The translations under genes and the position numbers were made by a program. From assembly GCA_963971305.1 (NCBI GenBank), contig OZ020309.1, positions 13,633,001 to 13,697,000 of the forward strand: DNA of 64,000 nt, in the 5' to 3' direction. This stretch comes from Arcuatula senhousia (Eukaryota > Mollusca > Bivalvia > Mytilida > Mytilidae). This document shows positions 41,637 through 54,560 of the stretch, one piece after another. The notes under the pieces were generated by a model. It saw nothing but the letters and a program-made list of their open reading frames with translations. It had not been told where the DNA came from and searched no databases. Numbering within the stretch: the first letter of the stretch is position 1; each line of letters starts with the position of its first letter.

Positions 41637-41930
41637 TTCACATCATTCTTGGATTTGCATCTCAAATATGACCAGGGTGGTCATCTCAGTACAAATAATT
41701 ATGATAAAACAGACAACCTTAATTTTCAAATTATTAATTTTTCTAACCTTGAAAGCAACAAACCTACTTCACCTGCTTACAGTGTTTATATTTCACAACT
41801 TATTCAATATGCCAGGCTTATACAAATTTTTCAGCTTTTCTCATACGACACCACTGTCTCCGTGACCCACGGTTAGACCAAGGTTACAAACACCAGGTTT
41901 CTTTCCGTGTAATGCACATGTTGGAAATCC
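41637..41930 (+). pseudogene. Penelope-like RT C-terminal fragment
   Basis: The plus strand encodes FTSFLDLHLKYDQGGHLST, NYDKTDNLNFQIINF and AYSVYISQLIQYARL, the region after the catalytic YxDD box in Penelope-type RTs (compare YDKRGDF...GVYISQLVRYAR at 16010-17440). After a frameshift, RDPRLDQGYK-like sequence follows. No catalytic box is present. It lies in the larger WDTC1 intron, 225 bp from the exon. Confidence 0.75.
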
Positions 41931-42385
41931 TCGGTGCTAGATTTGGCTTCCTTGTTCGAACCTTTAAGATTTGAGTACTTTTCGTTTTCAACAGTTTTAA
42001 AATTTGACCTTCCAATGTTTTGATTCAAATGCTACTGATGAGAGGTTACTCCTTGAAATATCGATATATAGCATATCTAAATTTAACCATTTATACCCAC
42101 GTTTTGGTATTTGTAATTACAAAAAAATATGTCTCATACAGTCCCTAAAAAATCTTCCTTCATTATCAATCACTTGTGGAATATTTTAAAAGTATGTTGA
42201 ACTTTATTTGGTTAGTGATTGTTTTGATAAGTGCTTTGCTGATTAATGTACTGAGATGATCATCTTATTATCCTTATTATGTCTTCACAACCGTGTTGTG
42301 TTTTGTGTAACTACCGGACAATAAGATCGAAATGGAAGATGGAGGTTTGGCACGTAATAAAACCTTGTTTAAACCACCATTTTGT

Positions 42386-42515
42386 ACCAAGTCAGGGCCA
42401 TTACAATCTTAAATTTTTCAGGTGTGTCTTCCATGTTTTGTCTATTCTCTAGATCTTGGACAATGAGATTAATCCTCCAAGTTTGGTAATTTTGTAATAA
42501 CCTTTATTAATACAA
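42386..42515 (+). repeat. Penelope terminal-repeat fragment
   Basis: TTGTACCAAGTCAGGGCCAT, GACAATGAGATTAATCCTCC and AAGTTTGGTAATTTTG match the terminal repeats at 14535-15151 / 18344-18976, in the orientation expected downstream of the RT fragment at 41637-41930. It is thus the 3' terminal repeat of a second, older Penelope copy. Confidence 0.7.
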
Positions 42516-42549
42516 TATTTACATGCAATTGCTTTAAAAAAAAAGAAAA

Positions 42550-43209
42550 ACAAGCATTCTGAGAGTATTGCAAAACAATACTTGGTCCCCTACCGGCCTC
42601 ATATTTCAGTCACTGGTAAAAATTTGTCAAACAATATTTAAGTGAATTTTCAAAGTTCAAAGGGCCATAACTCCCATAAAAAAATTGTGGATCGACAGGA
42701 AACTTTAACTTGATCTGTAACTCATCAAGGTTAACTCACATACCAAAGATCAGTTCATTATCTATAAGCGCTTAGAAAAAAAGTGCGGAAAACTGAAATT
42801 TTAGTGAATTTTCAAAGTTCAAAGGGCCATAACTCCCATAAAAAAATGTGGACCAGCACGAAACTCAAACTTGATCTGTAACTCATCAAGTTAAACTCAC
42901 ATACCAAAAATCAGTTCATTATCTATAAGCGTTTAGAAAAAAAGTGCGGAAAACTGAAATTTTAGTGAATTTTCAAAGTTCAAAGGGCCATAACTCCCAT
43001 AAAAATTTGTGGATCGTCAGGAAACTCAAACTTGATCTGTAAGTCATCAAAGTAAACTCACATACCAAAAATCAGTTCATTATCTATAAGCGTTTAGAAA
43101 AAAAGTGCGGAAAACTGAGGCGTGACAGACAGACGGACAGATGGACGGACGGACAGACGGACAGAGCACAAATCTATAGTCCCCTTCGGCTTTCGCCGGT
43201 AGGGGACTA
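42550..43209 (+). mobile_element. Helitron-like family 5 (CCCCTACCGGC type)
   Basis: Starts ACAAGCATTCTGAGAGTATT with subterminal TGGTCCCCTACCGGC; three tandem units of about 150 bp (AAAGGGCCATAACTCCCATA ... TCAGTTCATTATCTATAAGC); a (GGAC)n/(GACA)n tract (43128-43165); terminal hairpin AGTCCCC-TTCGGCTTTCGCCGGT-AGGGGACTA. The 5' motif and the 3' arm are complementary. Complete copy, 660 bp. Confidence 0.8.
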
Positions 43210-43448
43210 ATAAGCAAACCCCAGGAAAAGTGTGACACAGTAAAACTTATGCTAAAGCTGTGTTACAAATTTGAAATCATTCCCTTCAGAAGAATCTCTG
43301 AAATTGGGATACATTAGATTTTTTTTCTGTGTTTTAACCAAGTCAGCTCAGAAAACAGGAAGAAAACCATTTGAGAATGCCTTGTAATATAGTAATGAAA
43401 GTGTGCTCAACTGTTTGGGTATCTTTTAGAAAAAATATTTGGGACAAA

Positions 43449-43911
43449 ATATAAAATAGGGCATGTAATGGGAAATTAAATGATACCCCGCCACTTTATA
43501 ATATCAAAAGTTCATTAAATTTGATTTCAAAGTGGCCTATCTCAAAAACTGTTTTTCAGATCATGCTGGAAATTGAACTTGACCTGTGTTTTATTGTACT
43601 CAATAGCTGTACAAAATATCATTTGAATCCCATGACGCGTTTTCAAGTTATTGGTCGGAAACTCAAAATTTCATGAAATTCGATTTTTCAAAGTGGCCTA
43701 TCTCGAAAACTGTTTTTTGGATCATGCTGGAAATCAAACTTGACCTGTATTTTATTGTACTAAAAAGCTGTGAAAAATATCATTCAAATCCTTTGATGCA
43801 TTTTCAAGTTATTGGTCGGAAACCTTCAGGGGACAGACAGACGGACGGACGGACGGACAGACACCGAAAAAAACTGAGGGTATAACATAATACCCTGCCA
43901 CTTCGTGAGAT
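43449..43911 (+). mobile_element. Helitron-like family 6, eroded copy
   Basis: Starts AAAATAGGGCATGTAATGGG with subterminal GATACCCCGCCACT; two units (CAAAGTGGCCTATCTC ... TTTCAAGTTATTGGTCGGAA); a (GGAC)n tract; 3' end ACCCTGCCACTTCGTGAGATA, in which the closing arm of the hairpin is lost. Confidence 0.65.
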
Positions 43912-45561
43912 AATTAGGGGCCATAACTTTTATAGTGGGGTCCATCTGACTGCTTCAGTCAAATGAATATTTTTGAAGAGCTAATTCAACTGAAGATTTA
44001 AGCAAGCAACATTTTTTCTTTATCTGTAACAGCTTTTATTCTATAGGTCAAATACACACAAAAAACCCACTATTTTTCACCGTTAAAGGACCATAACCCC
44101 TATAAGGGGTCATCTGACAATTTTGACCCTGAACTCATTTCTGTAGATCTCAATGAGCTTCACAATTTTCTAATGCTAACTTTTCCTCTAGCTCTTACAG
44201 GTTTCAAGATATAGTCCAAAAATAGGGCATGTAATGGGACATTAAATGATACCCCAACACGTTACAATATCAAAAGTTCATAAAATTTGATTTCAAAGTG
44301 GCCTTTCTCGAAAACTATTTTTCGGATCAAGCTGGAAATTGAACTTGACCTGTACTTTATTGTACTCAATAGCTGTACAAAATATCATTTGAATCCAATG
44401 ATGTATTTTCAAGTTATTGGTCGGAAACTCAAAATTTCATGAAATTTGATTTTTCAAAGTGGCCTATCTTGAAAACTATTTATTGGATCATGCTGGAAAT
44501 CAAACTTGACCTGTATTTTATTGAACTAAACAGCTGTGCAAAATATCATTCAAATCCTTTGACGCATTTTCAAGTTATTGGTCGGAAACTCAAAATTTCA
44601 TGAAATTTGATTTTTCAAAGTGGCCTATCTCGAAAACTGTTTTTTGGATCATGCTGGAAATTGAACTTGACCTGTATTTTATTGTACTAAACAGATGTGC
44701 AAAATATCATTCAAATCCTTTGACGCGTTTTCAAGTTATTGGTCGGAAACCTTCAGGGGACGGACAGACGGACGGACGGACGGACAGACACCGAAAAAAA
44801 CTAAGGGTATAACATAATACCCTGCCACTTTGTGTGGCGGGGTATAAAAACTGTGAAAATGGTCAATATTGACGATTAAGGGGAAATAACTCCTATATGG
44901 AGTTGTCCCATAACTTAGACTCAATGGAGAGTTTTGTAGAGCTTATGATGCCAAAGATGAAGGGTTGCTTCGGATTTTTGCTATCTCTTATACTTTTTGC
45001 ACAATAACTTTGGTTCTGGTTGGCCAATTGCTAAGAAATTTGAAAATTATGCCTTACCATTAAACCATATAGGGGATTGTTTTTGAGCAAGCAACATTTT
45101 TTCTCTATCTGTAACAGCTTTCATACTATAGGTCAAACACACACAAAAACCACTATTTTTCACCTTTAAAGGACCAGAACCCCTATAAGGGGTCATCTGA
45201 CAATTTTTGCGCTGAAATCATTTCTGTAGATCTCAATGAGCTTCACAATTTTCTAATAAGATTTTTGAAGAAAAGGGACGGATGGAGGACGGACACTTAA
45301 CGATGACAATAGCTCACCTGACCCAAAGGTGAGCTAAAAAGTTGTATTTTTTGCCCCTTTTTTGGCCCCTTATTTCTAAATTCTATGGTCTGACCCCCCT
45401 GTTCTATTTTTAGCAACGGCAGCCATGTCAGTTGGTTCACATGCATAAATTTCACAAACTTGGTAGGGACATCCTAAAGATCAAGTGTACAAAGTTTCAA
45501 AGCGATCCCTTCAGTGGTTTCAGAGAAAAAGATTTTTTAAAATCAGTTAAAATTGATAGAA
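43912..45561 (+). mobile_element. Family-1 core hosting later insertions
   Basis: HINE family-1 units (GGGGTCATCTGACAATTTTG, CTAACTTTTCCTCTAGCTC) with an internal 3' end (CACCTGACCCAAAGGTGAGCTA) near 45331. This sequence is the host of the family-6 copy at 44219-44846 and of the large nest that starts at 45562. Confidence 0.6.
44219..44846 (+). mobile_element. Helitron-like family 6, complete copy (628 bp)
   Basis: Starts AAAATAGGGCATGTAATGGG; three units of about 155 bp with TGAACTTGACCTGTATTTTA; a (GGAC)n tract; 3' end CCTGCCAC-TTTGT-GTGGCGGGGTATA hairpin. Removing it rejoins AGTCCA to AAAACTG, the sequence seen uninterrupted near 57283-57294. Confidence 0.8.
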
Positions 45562-45865
45562 ACAAGAGGCTCCAAAGAGCCTGAATCGCTCACCTGAACA
45601 ACACAGGTACATATATTTGTAGATATTATTGTGCTTAACCATATGCGATTTAAATTTCTGAAATATCTTGATTAGTTTTCAAGATATTCATTATATTGGG
45701 CTTAATAAGAGTAAATTTGGCAAAAATTAGGAAAAAGAACAATAACTCCCACATCAGCAGTAAGATCTTTGCGGAAACATCAGGACAAGTAGGTCTTAAT
45801 ATGCTGATCAATTTTGATTCTTGCACAATTTTGATATCTGAAACCATTTTTGAGTTATTAACAAA

Positions 45866-47055
45866 ACAAGTGTGGCCACTAAAAGTATGTCTCGCCTGCC
45901 GGCACCATCACTAAAATCAACTACCTAAGCTTTCATTTCTTGATATAAACACAAAAAGTGTCTGTATACCTAAAAACAGATGCCTAGTTATTATACTATT
46001 CAAGCAATCCATTGTCCACACAAGTATTACAAAAAGTTTTCTGTCTGAAAAAAAGACCTAAGTTCACAGAGTCACTGGAGCTTTACGTAAAAATGAGGTC
46101 ATGGTCACATGGCATGGTGACAGTTGCATTGTCCATAACCGCAACTGTCTGTTTACCCAATATCAGATGCCTAGCTATTATAACTTTCCAGAAATTCATC
46201 GTCCACAAAAGTCTTACAAAAAAGTTTTTTGGCCTGAAAAAAAGACCTAATTTCACAGTCACTAAAGCGTGAAAATAGGGTCATGGTCACATGGCATGGT
46301 AACAGTTGCGTAGACCATAACCTAAACTGTCTGTATACCTAATATCAGATGCCTAGCTAATATACTTTTCCAGCAATTCATTGTCCACAAAAGTCTTACA
46401 AAAAAGTTGACGGCCTGAAAAAAGACCTAAGTTCACAGAGTCACTGGAGCGTGAAAATGGGGTCAGGGTCACATGGCATGGTGACAGTTGCATAGACCAT
46501 AACCTGAACTGTCTGTATACCAAATATCAGATGCCTAGCTAATATACTTTTCCAGCAATTCATCGTCCACAAAAGTCTTACAAAAATGTTTACGGCCTGA
46601 AAAAAGACCTAAGTTCACAGAGTCACTGGAGCGTGAAAATGGGGTCAGGGTTACAAAACAGGGTGACAGTTGTGTAGACCATAACCTGAACTGTCTGTAT
46701 ACCAAATATCAGATGCCTAGCTAATATACTTTTCAAGCAATTCATCGTCCACAAAAGTCTTACAAAAAAGTTTACGGCCTGAAAAAAGACCCAAGTTCAC
46801 AGAGTCACTGGAGCATGAAAATGGGGTCAGGGTCACATGGCATGGTGACAGTTGCGTAGACCATAACCTGAACTGTCTGTATACCAAATATCAGATGCCT
46901 AGCTATTATACTTTTCAAGCAATTCATTGTCCACAAAAGTCTTACAAAAAAGTTTACGCCGCCGCCGTCGCCGCCGCCGCCGTCGCCGCCGCCGCCGTCG
47001 CCGGAAAGTAATACCTATGTCTCGCCTTCCGCGACTATTCGTCGCAGGCGAGACA
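45866..47055 (+). mobile_element. Helitron-like family 2, complete copy (1,190 bp)
   Basis: 5' end ACAAGTGTGGCCACTAAAAG with TGTCTCGCCTGCC; five units of about 186 bp (AGACCATAACCTGAACTGTC ... TCACAGAGTCACTGGAGCGT); a GCC/GTC triplet tract (46957-47002); 3' end TCGTCGCAGGCGAGACA. It splits the host core at CAAA/AAAATGC. Confidence 0.85.
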
Positions 47056-47118
47056 AAAATGCAATTTACCCCTATGTTCTATTTTTAGCCATGGCGGCCA
47101 TGTTTTTTTTACAAATAA

Positions 47119-49739
47119 ACAAGAGGCTCCCAAGAGCCTGAATCGCTCACCTGAACTACACAGATACATGTACATATAATTTGTAGATATTATTGTGTAT
47201 AACCATATGCGATTTAAATTTATGAAATATCTTGGTTAGTTTTCAAGATATTGGGCTTAATTAGTGCAAATTTGTCAAAAATTAGGAAAAAGAACAATAA
47301 CTCCCACATCAGCAGTCAGATCTTTTCCGAAATTTCAGGACAGGTAGATCTTAATATGCTGATCACTTTTGATTCTTGCACAATTAGTTTTGAGTTATTA
47401 GCAAAATAAAGAAAGAATGTGTCCATGGGACACGGATGCCCCCGCTGGCCCCAAACAGGAAGTAGATTTCTGACAGGTCTCAAAATTGCTTAGGACATAC
47501 AGTTTGTCATACCGATCCATCCTACCAAGTTTCAAAACATTCAGGTATACAGTTCCTGAGAAAAGCTTGACGGAAATATTCATATCATGTTCACATATTT
47601 TCACATTGGCCTAAGTCCCAAACAGGAAGTAGATGTCTGACAGGTCTCAAAATTGCTTAGGACATACAGTTTGTCATACTGATCCATCCTACCAAGTTTC
47701 AAAACATTCAGGTATACAGTTCCTGAGAAAAGCTTGACGGAAATATTCATATCATGTTCACATATTTTCACATTGGCCTAAGTCCCAAACAGGAAGTAGA
47801 TGTCTGACAGGTCTCAAAATCGCTTAGGACATACAGTTTGTCATACTGATCCATCCTACCAAGTTTCAAAACATTCAGGTATACAGTTCCTGAGAAAAGC
47901 TTGACGGAAATATTCATATCATGTTCATATATTTTCACATTGGCCTAAGTCCCAAACAGGAAGTAGATGTCCGACAGGTCTCAAAATCACTTAGGGCGTA
48001 TAGTTTGTCATACTGAACCATCCTACAAAGTTTCAAATCATCCTCATGTAAGGTTCCTGAGAAAAGCTTGACGGAAAATTTCATATCATGTTCACATACT
48101 TTAAAATTGGCCTAAGTCCCAAACAGGAAGTAGATGTCCAATAGGTCTCAAAATCGCTTAGGACGTATAGTTTGTTATACTCAACCATCCTACCAAGTTT
48201 CAAATCATTCTCATGTATGGTTACTGAGAAAAGCTTGACGGAAATTTTCATAGTCATGTTCACATATTTTAACATTGGCCTAAGTCCCAAACAGGAAGTA
48301 GATGTCCGGCAGGTCTCAAAATTGCTTAGGACGTATAGTTTGTCATACTCAACCATCCTACCAAGTTTCAAATCATTCTCATGTATGGTTACTGAGAAAA
48401 GCTTGACGGAAATTCGTACGGACGTACGGACGGACGTACGGACGGACATGAGTAAAACTTAATGCCCCCCGACATGTCGTCGCGGGGGCATAAAAATGAA
48501 ATTTGTCAGTATGTTCTATTTTTAGCCATGGTGGCCATGTTTTTTTATGAATCAAAAATATGAACGATAGAGTTGTAGAATATAAGCTATCAAACAGTGT
48601 GCCATGTTAAGATGCAGTTGGTCTTACCATTTCAGACAAGTCAGGGGAAAAGTAATGAACAATTGTGAATATAGACGCTTTAAGGGCCATAACTCCTAAA
48701 AGAAATGGTTCTACAGCTTTGACCTAATTACATGAATTGTAGATCTTGATGTGCTTAATCATATGCAATTAGAATTTTTGAAATATCTTGTATAGTTTTC
48801 AAGATATAGGGCTAAATAAGTGAAAAATTTTGAAAAAATCCAGAAAAAGGGCAATAACTCCTATGTCGTTTGTTGGATCTGCTTGAAAATTGCAGAGCAC
48901 GTAGATCTTGAGATGCTAATCACTTTTGTCTCCCATAAGAATTTTGATATCTGTTACCATTTTTGAGTTATTTGCAAAAAACTGTAATTTGACCCCTATG
49001 TTCAATTTTAAGCCATGGAGGCCATATTTTTTTACGAATCAAAAATCCGAACGATAGAATTGTAGCATTAATGCTATTTAACAACTGTGCCAAGTTTGGT
49101 TGAAGTTGGATGTATGGTGTCAGACAATTTAATCTTTGAAATTCAGGGTAAAAGTAATGAAAAATGGTAAATTTTGACGCTTTAAGGGCCATAACTCCTT
49201 AAAGAAATGGTTCTACAGCTTTGACCTAATTACATGAAATGTAGATCTTGATGTGCTTAATCATATGCAATTTGAATTTTTAAAATATCTTGTATAGTTT
49301 TCAAGATATAGGGCTAAATAAGTGCAAAATTTTGAAAAAATCTAGAAAAAGGGCAATAACTCCTACATTGGTTGTTGGATCTTTTTGAAAATTTCTGGGC
49401 AGGTAGATCTTGAGGTGCTGATCACTTTAATCTTTGCCAGAATTTTGATATCTGTGACCGTTTTTGAGTTATTTGCAAAAAACTGTATTTGACCCCCCCT
49501 GTTCTATTTTTAGCCATGGCGGCCATGTTTTTTTGCGAATCAAAAATCCGAACGATAGTTTTATACACATAATGCCACTAAACAACTATACCAAGTTTGG
49601 TTGCAATTGGACTTATGGTGTAGGACAAGTTAACGTTTGAAAAATTGTTTACAGACGACGACAGACGACGACGACGACGAAGACGACGGACGCCAAGTGA
49701 TGGTAAAAGCTCACATGGACCTTCGGTCCAGGTGAGCTA
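47119..49739 (+). mobile_element. HINE family 1 nested in the 45562 copy
   Basis: 5' end ACAAGAGGCTCCCAAGAGCC; 480-bp-type core; a GACGAC tract (about 49657-49690); hairpin TGGACC-TTC-GGTCCA; end GAGCTA at 49739. Joining 47118 to 49740 gives ACAAATAAAAAATTTGAACG, matching the host consensus. It hosts the family-3 copy 47406-48492. Confidence 0.85.
47406..48492 (+). mobile_element. Helitron-like family 3, complete copy (1,087 bp)
   Basis: 5' end ATAAAGAAAGAATGTGTCCA with GATGCCCCCGCTGG; six units of about 170 bp (CAAACAGGAAGTAGATGTC ... AAGCTTGACGGAAAT); a GGACGTAC tract; 3' end CCCCGACATGTCGTCGCGGG-GGCATA. It splits the host at GCAAA/AAAATGAAATTT. Reading frames on both strands (for example 48081-48449) are repeat by-products. 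Confidence 0.85.
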
Positions 49740-52456
49740 AAAATTTGAACGATATAGTTGCAGCATATAAGCCATTAAACAAGTGTGCCATGTTAAGATG
49801 CAGTTGGTTTTACCGTGTCAAACAAGTTAATCCTTGAAATTCAGGGGAAAAGTAATGAAAAATGGTAAATTTTGATGCTTTAAGAGCCATAACTCCTACA
49901 AGAAATGGTTCTACAGCTTTGACCTAATTACATGAAATGAAGATCTTGATGTGCTTAATCATATGCAATTTGAATTTTTGAAATATATTGTATAGTTTTC
50001 AAGATATAAGACTAAACAAGTGCAAAATTTCCAAAAAATACAGAAAAAGGGCAATAACTCCTACATCGGTTGTTGGATCTTCTTAAAATTTTCAGAGCAG
50101 GTAGATCTTGAGATGCTGATCACTTTTGTCTCCCATCAGAATTTTGATATCTGTAACTATTTTTGAGTAATTAGCAAAAAACTGCAATTTACCCCTATGT
50201 TCTATATTTAGCCATGGCGGCCATATTTTTTGACGAATCAAAAATCTGAACGATAAATTTGTAGCATTAATGCTATTCAACAACTGTGCCAAGTTTGGTT
50301 GAAGTTGGATGTATGGTGTCAGACAAGTTTATCTCTGAAATTCAGGGGAAAAGTAATGAAAAATGGTAAATTTTGATGCTTTAAGGGCCATAACTCCTAA
50401 AAGAAATGGTTCTACAGCTTTGACCTAATTTCATGAAATGTAGATCTTGATGTGCTTAATCATATGCAATTTGAATTTTTGAAATATCTTGTATAGTTTT
50501 CAAGATATAAGACTAAACAAGTGCAAAATTTCCAAAAAATACAGAAAAAGGGCAATAACTCCTGCATCGGTTGTTGGATCTTCTTGAAAATTTCTTGGCA
50601 GTTAGATCTTGAGGTGCTGATCACTTTTACCCTATGCCAGAATTTTGATATCTGTAACCGTTTTCGAGTTATTTGCAAATAAAAAGCTACGCCGAGCGCA
50701 GCATGATACGACCGCAACAAGTTGAACCCTGTACGTTGGAGGCCCAGTATGGATAGTCCATTGCTTTGGTCACATGAAGCCCATGGTGGACTTACAAAGC
50801 TTTTTGACACATGCATCCTGTGGTGGGCTTAAAAATGCATTTTTGACACATTTATATTTACATCAACATCTAATACAAAAAGCCTTATTTATATACATGT
50901 ATTAATTTACAATTTTTGCCCTTTGACCCCTAATTTCTCAAAAACAGTAAAAATATTGCAAATCCGATTAAAAATAAGGCAGAAATATTCACAAGAAATC
51001 CAATGAAAAAAAGATTTTGAAAATCAGACCACAAATAAACAAGAGGCTCCCAGGAGCCTGAATCGCTCACCTGGTCTTAATGTCAACCCTTTGAAGACTT
51101 TTGTATAGCTAAATGAGCTGAATGTTTAAGCAATAAAAAGCTTTTCTCTATCTGCAATAGTTTTCATTCCAAAGCAAAAAACACTATTTTTCACCTTTAA
51201 AGGGCCAAAACCCCTTAAAAGGGTCATCTGACAACTTTGACCCTAAAAAAACTTTTGTAGAGCCAATTAAGCTGAACATTTAAGCAAGCAACATCTTTTC
51301 TCTATCTGCAAAAGTTTTCTTTCTTTAGGCCAAAAACACTATTTCTTGCCTTTAAGGGGCCGTAACCACTATAAAGGGTCATCTGGCAACTTTGACCCTA
51401 TGGAAATTTTGTAGAGCTAAATGAGCTGAACATTTAAGCAAGCAACAACTTTTCTCTATCTGCAATAGTTTTCATTCCATAGGCCAAAAACACTATTTTT
51501 TGCCTTTAAGGGGCCCTAACCCCTATAAAGGGGTCATCTGACAACTTCGACCCTATGGAGGCTTGTGTAGAGCTAAACGAGCAGAACATTTAAGCAAGCA
51601 ACAGCTTTTCTCTATCTGCAATAGTTTTCATTCTATAGGCCAAAAACTCTAAATTTTGCCTTTTAGGGGCCATAACCCCTATAAGGGGTCATCTGACAAC
51701 TTTGACCTTATGGTGACTTTAGTAGAGCTAAATGAGCTGAACATTTAAGCAAGCAACAACTTCTCTCTATCTGCAATAGTTTTCATTCAATAGGCCAAAA
51801 ACATGAAACAAGAGGCTCCCAAGAGCCTGAATCGCTCACCTGAACTACACAGATACATATATTTGTAGGTATTATTGTGCTTAACCATATGCGATTTAAA
51901 TTTATGAAATATCTTGGTTAGTTTTCAAGATATTTGGCTAAATAAGTGCAAATTTGGCAAAAATTAGGAAAAAGAACAATAACTCCCACATCAGCAGTCA
52001 GATCTTTTCCGAAATTTCAAGACAGGTAGATCTTAATATGTTGATCACTTTTGATTCTTGCACAATTTTGATAACTGAAACCAGTTTTAAGTTATTAGCA
52101 AAAAAATGAAATTTGCCCCTATGTTCTATTTTTAGCCATGGTGGCCATGTTTTTTATACAAATCAAAAATCTGAACGATAGAGTTGTAGTATATAAGCTA
52201 TCAAACAGTGTGCCATGTTAAGATGCAGTTGGTCTTACCGTTTCACACAAGTCAGGGGAAAAGTAATGAACAATGGTAAATATTGACACTTTAAGGGCCA
52301 TAACTCCTAAAAGAAATGGTTCTACAGCTTTGAACTAATTACATGAATTGTAGATCTTGATGTGCTTAATCATATGCAATTTGAATTTTTGAAATATCTT
52401 GTATAGTTTTCAAGATATAGGGCTAAATAAGTGAAAAAAATTTTAAAAAATCCAGA

Positions 52457-54070
52457 ACAAGAGGCTCCCAGGAGCCTGAATCACTCACCTGACATATGTG
52501 CCTGGAGTAAAGGCTATTAGGCAAAATCTATTTGACATTGAAAGGGTCATAAGTTTAATAAGGGGGTCATCTGACAATATGATGGATCTTAAGGTGCTGA
52601 TCACTTTTATCTCAATTAAAATTCAAAAATCTGTCATCCTTTTTGAGTTATTAGCAAAAAAATGCAGTTTAACCCAATGTTCTATTTTTTTGCCACAGCA
52701 GCCATGTTTTACAACCAATCAAATATCCCTATACACCTAATGCTAATAAACAACAATACAAAGTTTGGGTCCAATTTGACTTTAAGTGTCAGAGGAGTTC
52801 ACATTTTCAATGTAATGAGGAAATGCTTTTTAAAAGCTAAATTTTGACGTTCTAAGGGCAATAATTCCTCAAAGGAAAGGTCCTACAACGTTGACACTAT
52901 AACATATTTTGTAGATCTTGATGTGCTTAACAATATGCAATTTGAATTTCTCGAATATCTCGTGAAGTTGTCAAGATATTGAGCTAAACAGGTGCAAAAT
53001 TTTCCAAAAATCCACAACAAGAGGCTCCCAGGAGCCTGAATCGCTCACCTGACATATGTGCCTGAAGTAAAGGTTATAAGGCAAAATCTATTTAACGTTG
53101 AAAGGGTCATAAGATAAATAAGGGGGTCATCTGACAATATGGTGGATCTAAAGGTGCTGATCACTTTTGATCTCAATCAAAATCTAAAAATCTGTCACCC
53201 TTTCTGAGTTATTTGCAAAAAAAAATGCAGTTTAACCTAATGTTCTATTTTTAGCAACAGTGGCCATGTTTTACAACCAATCAAAAATCCCCACAACAGT
53301 TCTATACACCTAATAATAATAAACAATAATACCAAGTTTGGTTCCATTTGGACTTAAAGTGTCAGAGGAGTTAACATTTTCAATATAAGGAAATGCAGTT
53401 AAAATGCTCAATTTTGACGTTCTAAGGGCAATAACTCCTCAAAGGAAAGGTCCTACAACGTTGACCCTGTTACACATTTTGTAGATCTTGATGTGCTTAA
53501 CAATATGCAATTTAAATTTCTCAAATATCTTGTATAGTTTTCAAGATATTGAGCTAAGCAGGTGCAAAATTTGCAAAAAATCCACAAAAAGGGCAATAAC
53601 TCCTACATGGGTCGTTGGATTTTTTTCAAAATTTCAGAGCTGGTAGATCTTGAGGTGCTGATCACTTTTTTCCCAATCAAAATTTTGAAATCTGTCACCG
53701 TTTTAGAGTTATTTGCAAAACACTGCCATTTACCCCTATGTTCTATTTTTAGCCACAGCGGCCATATTTTACGACCAATCAAAAATCCCCACATCAGTTC
53801 TATACACCTAATGCTAATAAACAACTATACCAAGTTTGGTTCCATTTGGACTTAAAGTGCCAGATGAGTTAACATTTTCAATGTAATGAGGAAATGCTGT
53901 TAAAATGCTAAATTTTGACGTTCTAAGGGCAATAACTCCTAAAATGAAAGGTCCTACAACGTTGACCCTATTACATATTTTGTAGATCTTTATGTGCTTA
54001 ACAATATGCAATTTAAATTTCTCAAATATCTTGTATAGTTTTCAAGATATTGAGCTAAGCAGGGGCAAAA
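52457..54070 (+). mobile_element. Two further HINE 5' ends, no own 3' ends
   Basis: ACAAGAGGCTCCCAGGAGCC begins at 52457 and again at 53017, each after AAATCCA(G/C)A in the core. Each is followed by the CACCTGACATATGTGCCTG sub-type. No matching 3' hairpins are found before the enclosing element ends, so these are truncated, or their 3' parts recombined with the host. Confidence 0.6.
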
Positions 54071-54560
54071 GGATGAGTGGCAATAAGACCCATTTTTGGC
54101 CCAAGATTTACCAAGAAATTAAAACTGAGCATACAGATGCCTTGAGTTGATGAAACATTAATAAATTATTAGGCTTAAAGAAAATGATAAGCTTGTGCCA
54201 TATCAGTTAAGCTGTCATGCCAATCGGTTAATTCAAAAAGCTAAACATTAAAGAAATTGTCCTAATTTCATTGATTTTTGCTGATTTTCACACACTTTTT
54301 GGTCTGAAAGAAGGTAGGCGCATCAAAACAACAACTTCATACTTGGCAAAAATGTGTAAAATGATTAAATCCATCATTTCTGAAAGTTTGGAGTTGTTGT
54401 TTTCATGTGGCCAATGTTTTCTTAAGGAAAATATGCAAAAGAAACCATTCAAAATTGCAGATTTTCTTTATTTTGTCAAATAAGACTACTAAATATGATG
54501 TCATAATTAGGTCACAATGAATGAAATTTGCCTTATTTGATGTGTTTTCCTCATTCATAG
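54071..54560 (+). other. 490-bp non-repeat insert within a HINE
   Basis: Sequence from GGATGAGTGGCAATAAGACC to CCTCATTCATAG matches no other part of the window. The HINE core breaks off before it (GAGCTAAGCAGGGGCAAAA) and resumes after it (GCAATTTAAATTCTTGAAAT). It includes a 70-codon open frame (54271-54483) of unknown meaning. Confidence 0.5.

Noticed and set aside
48081..48462. Opposing open frames of about 100-120 codons
   Set aside because: They follow the 170-bp tandem units of the family-3 element; the peptide repeats because the DNA repeats.
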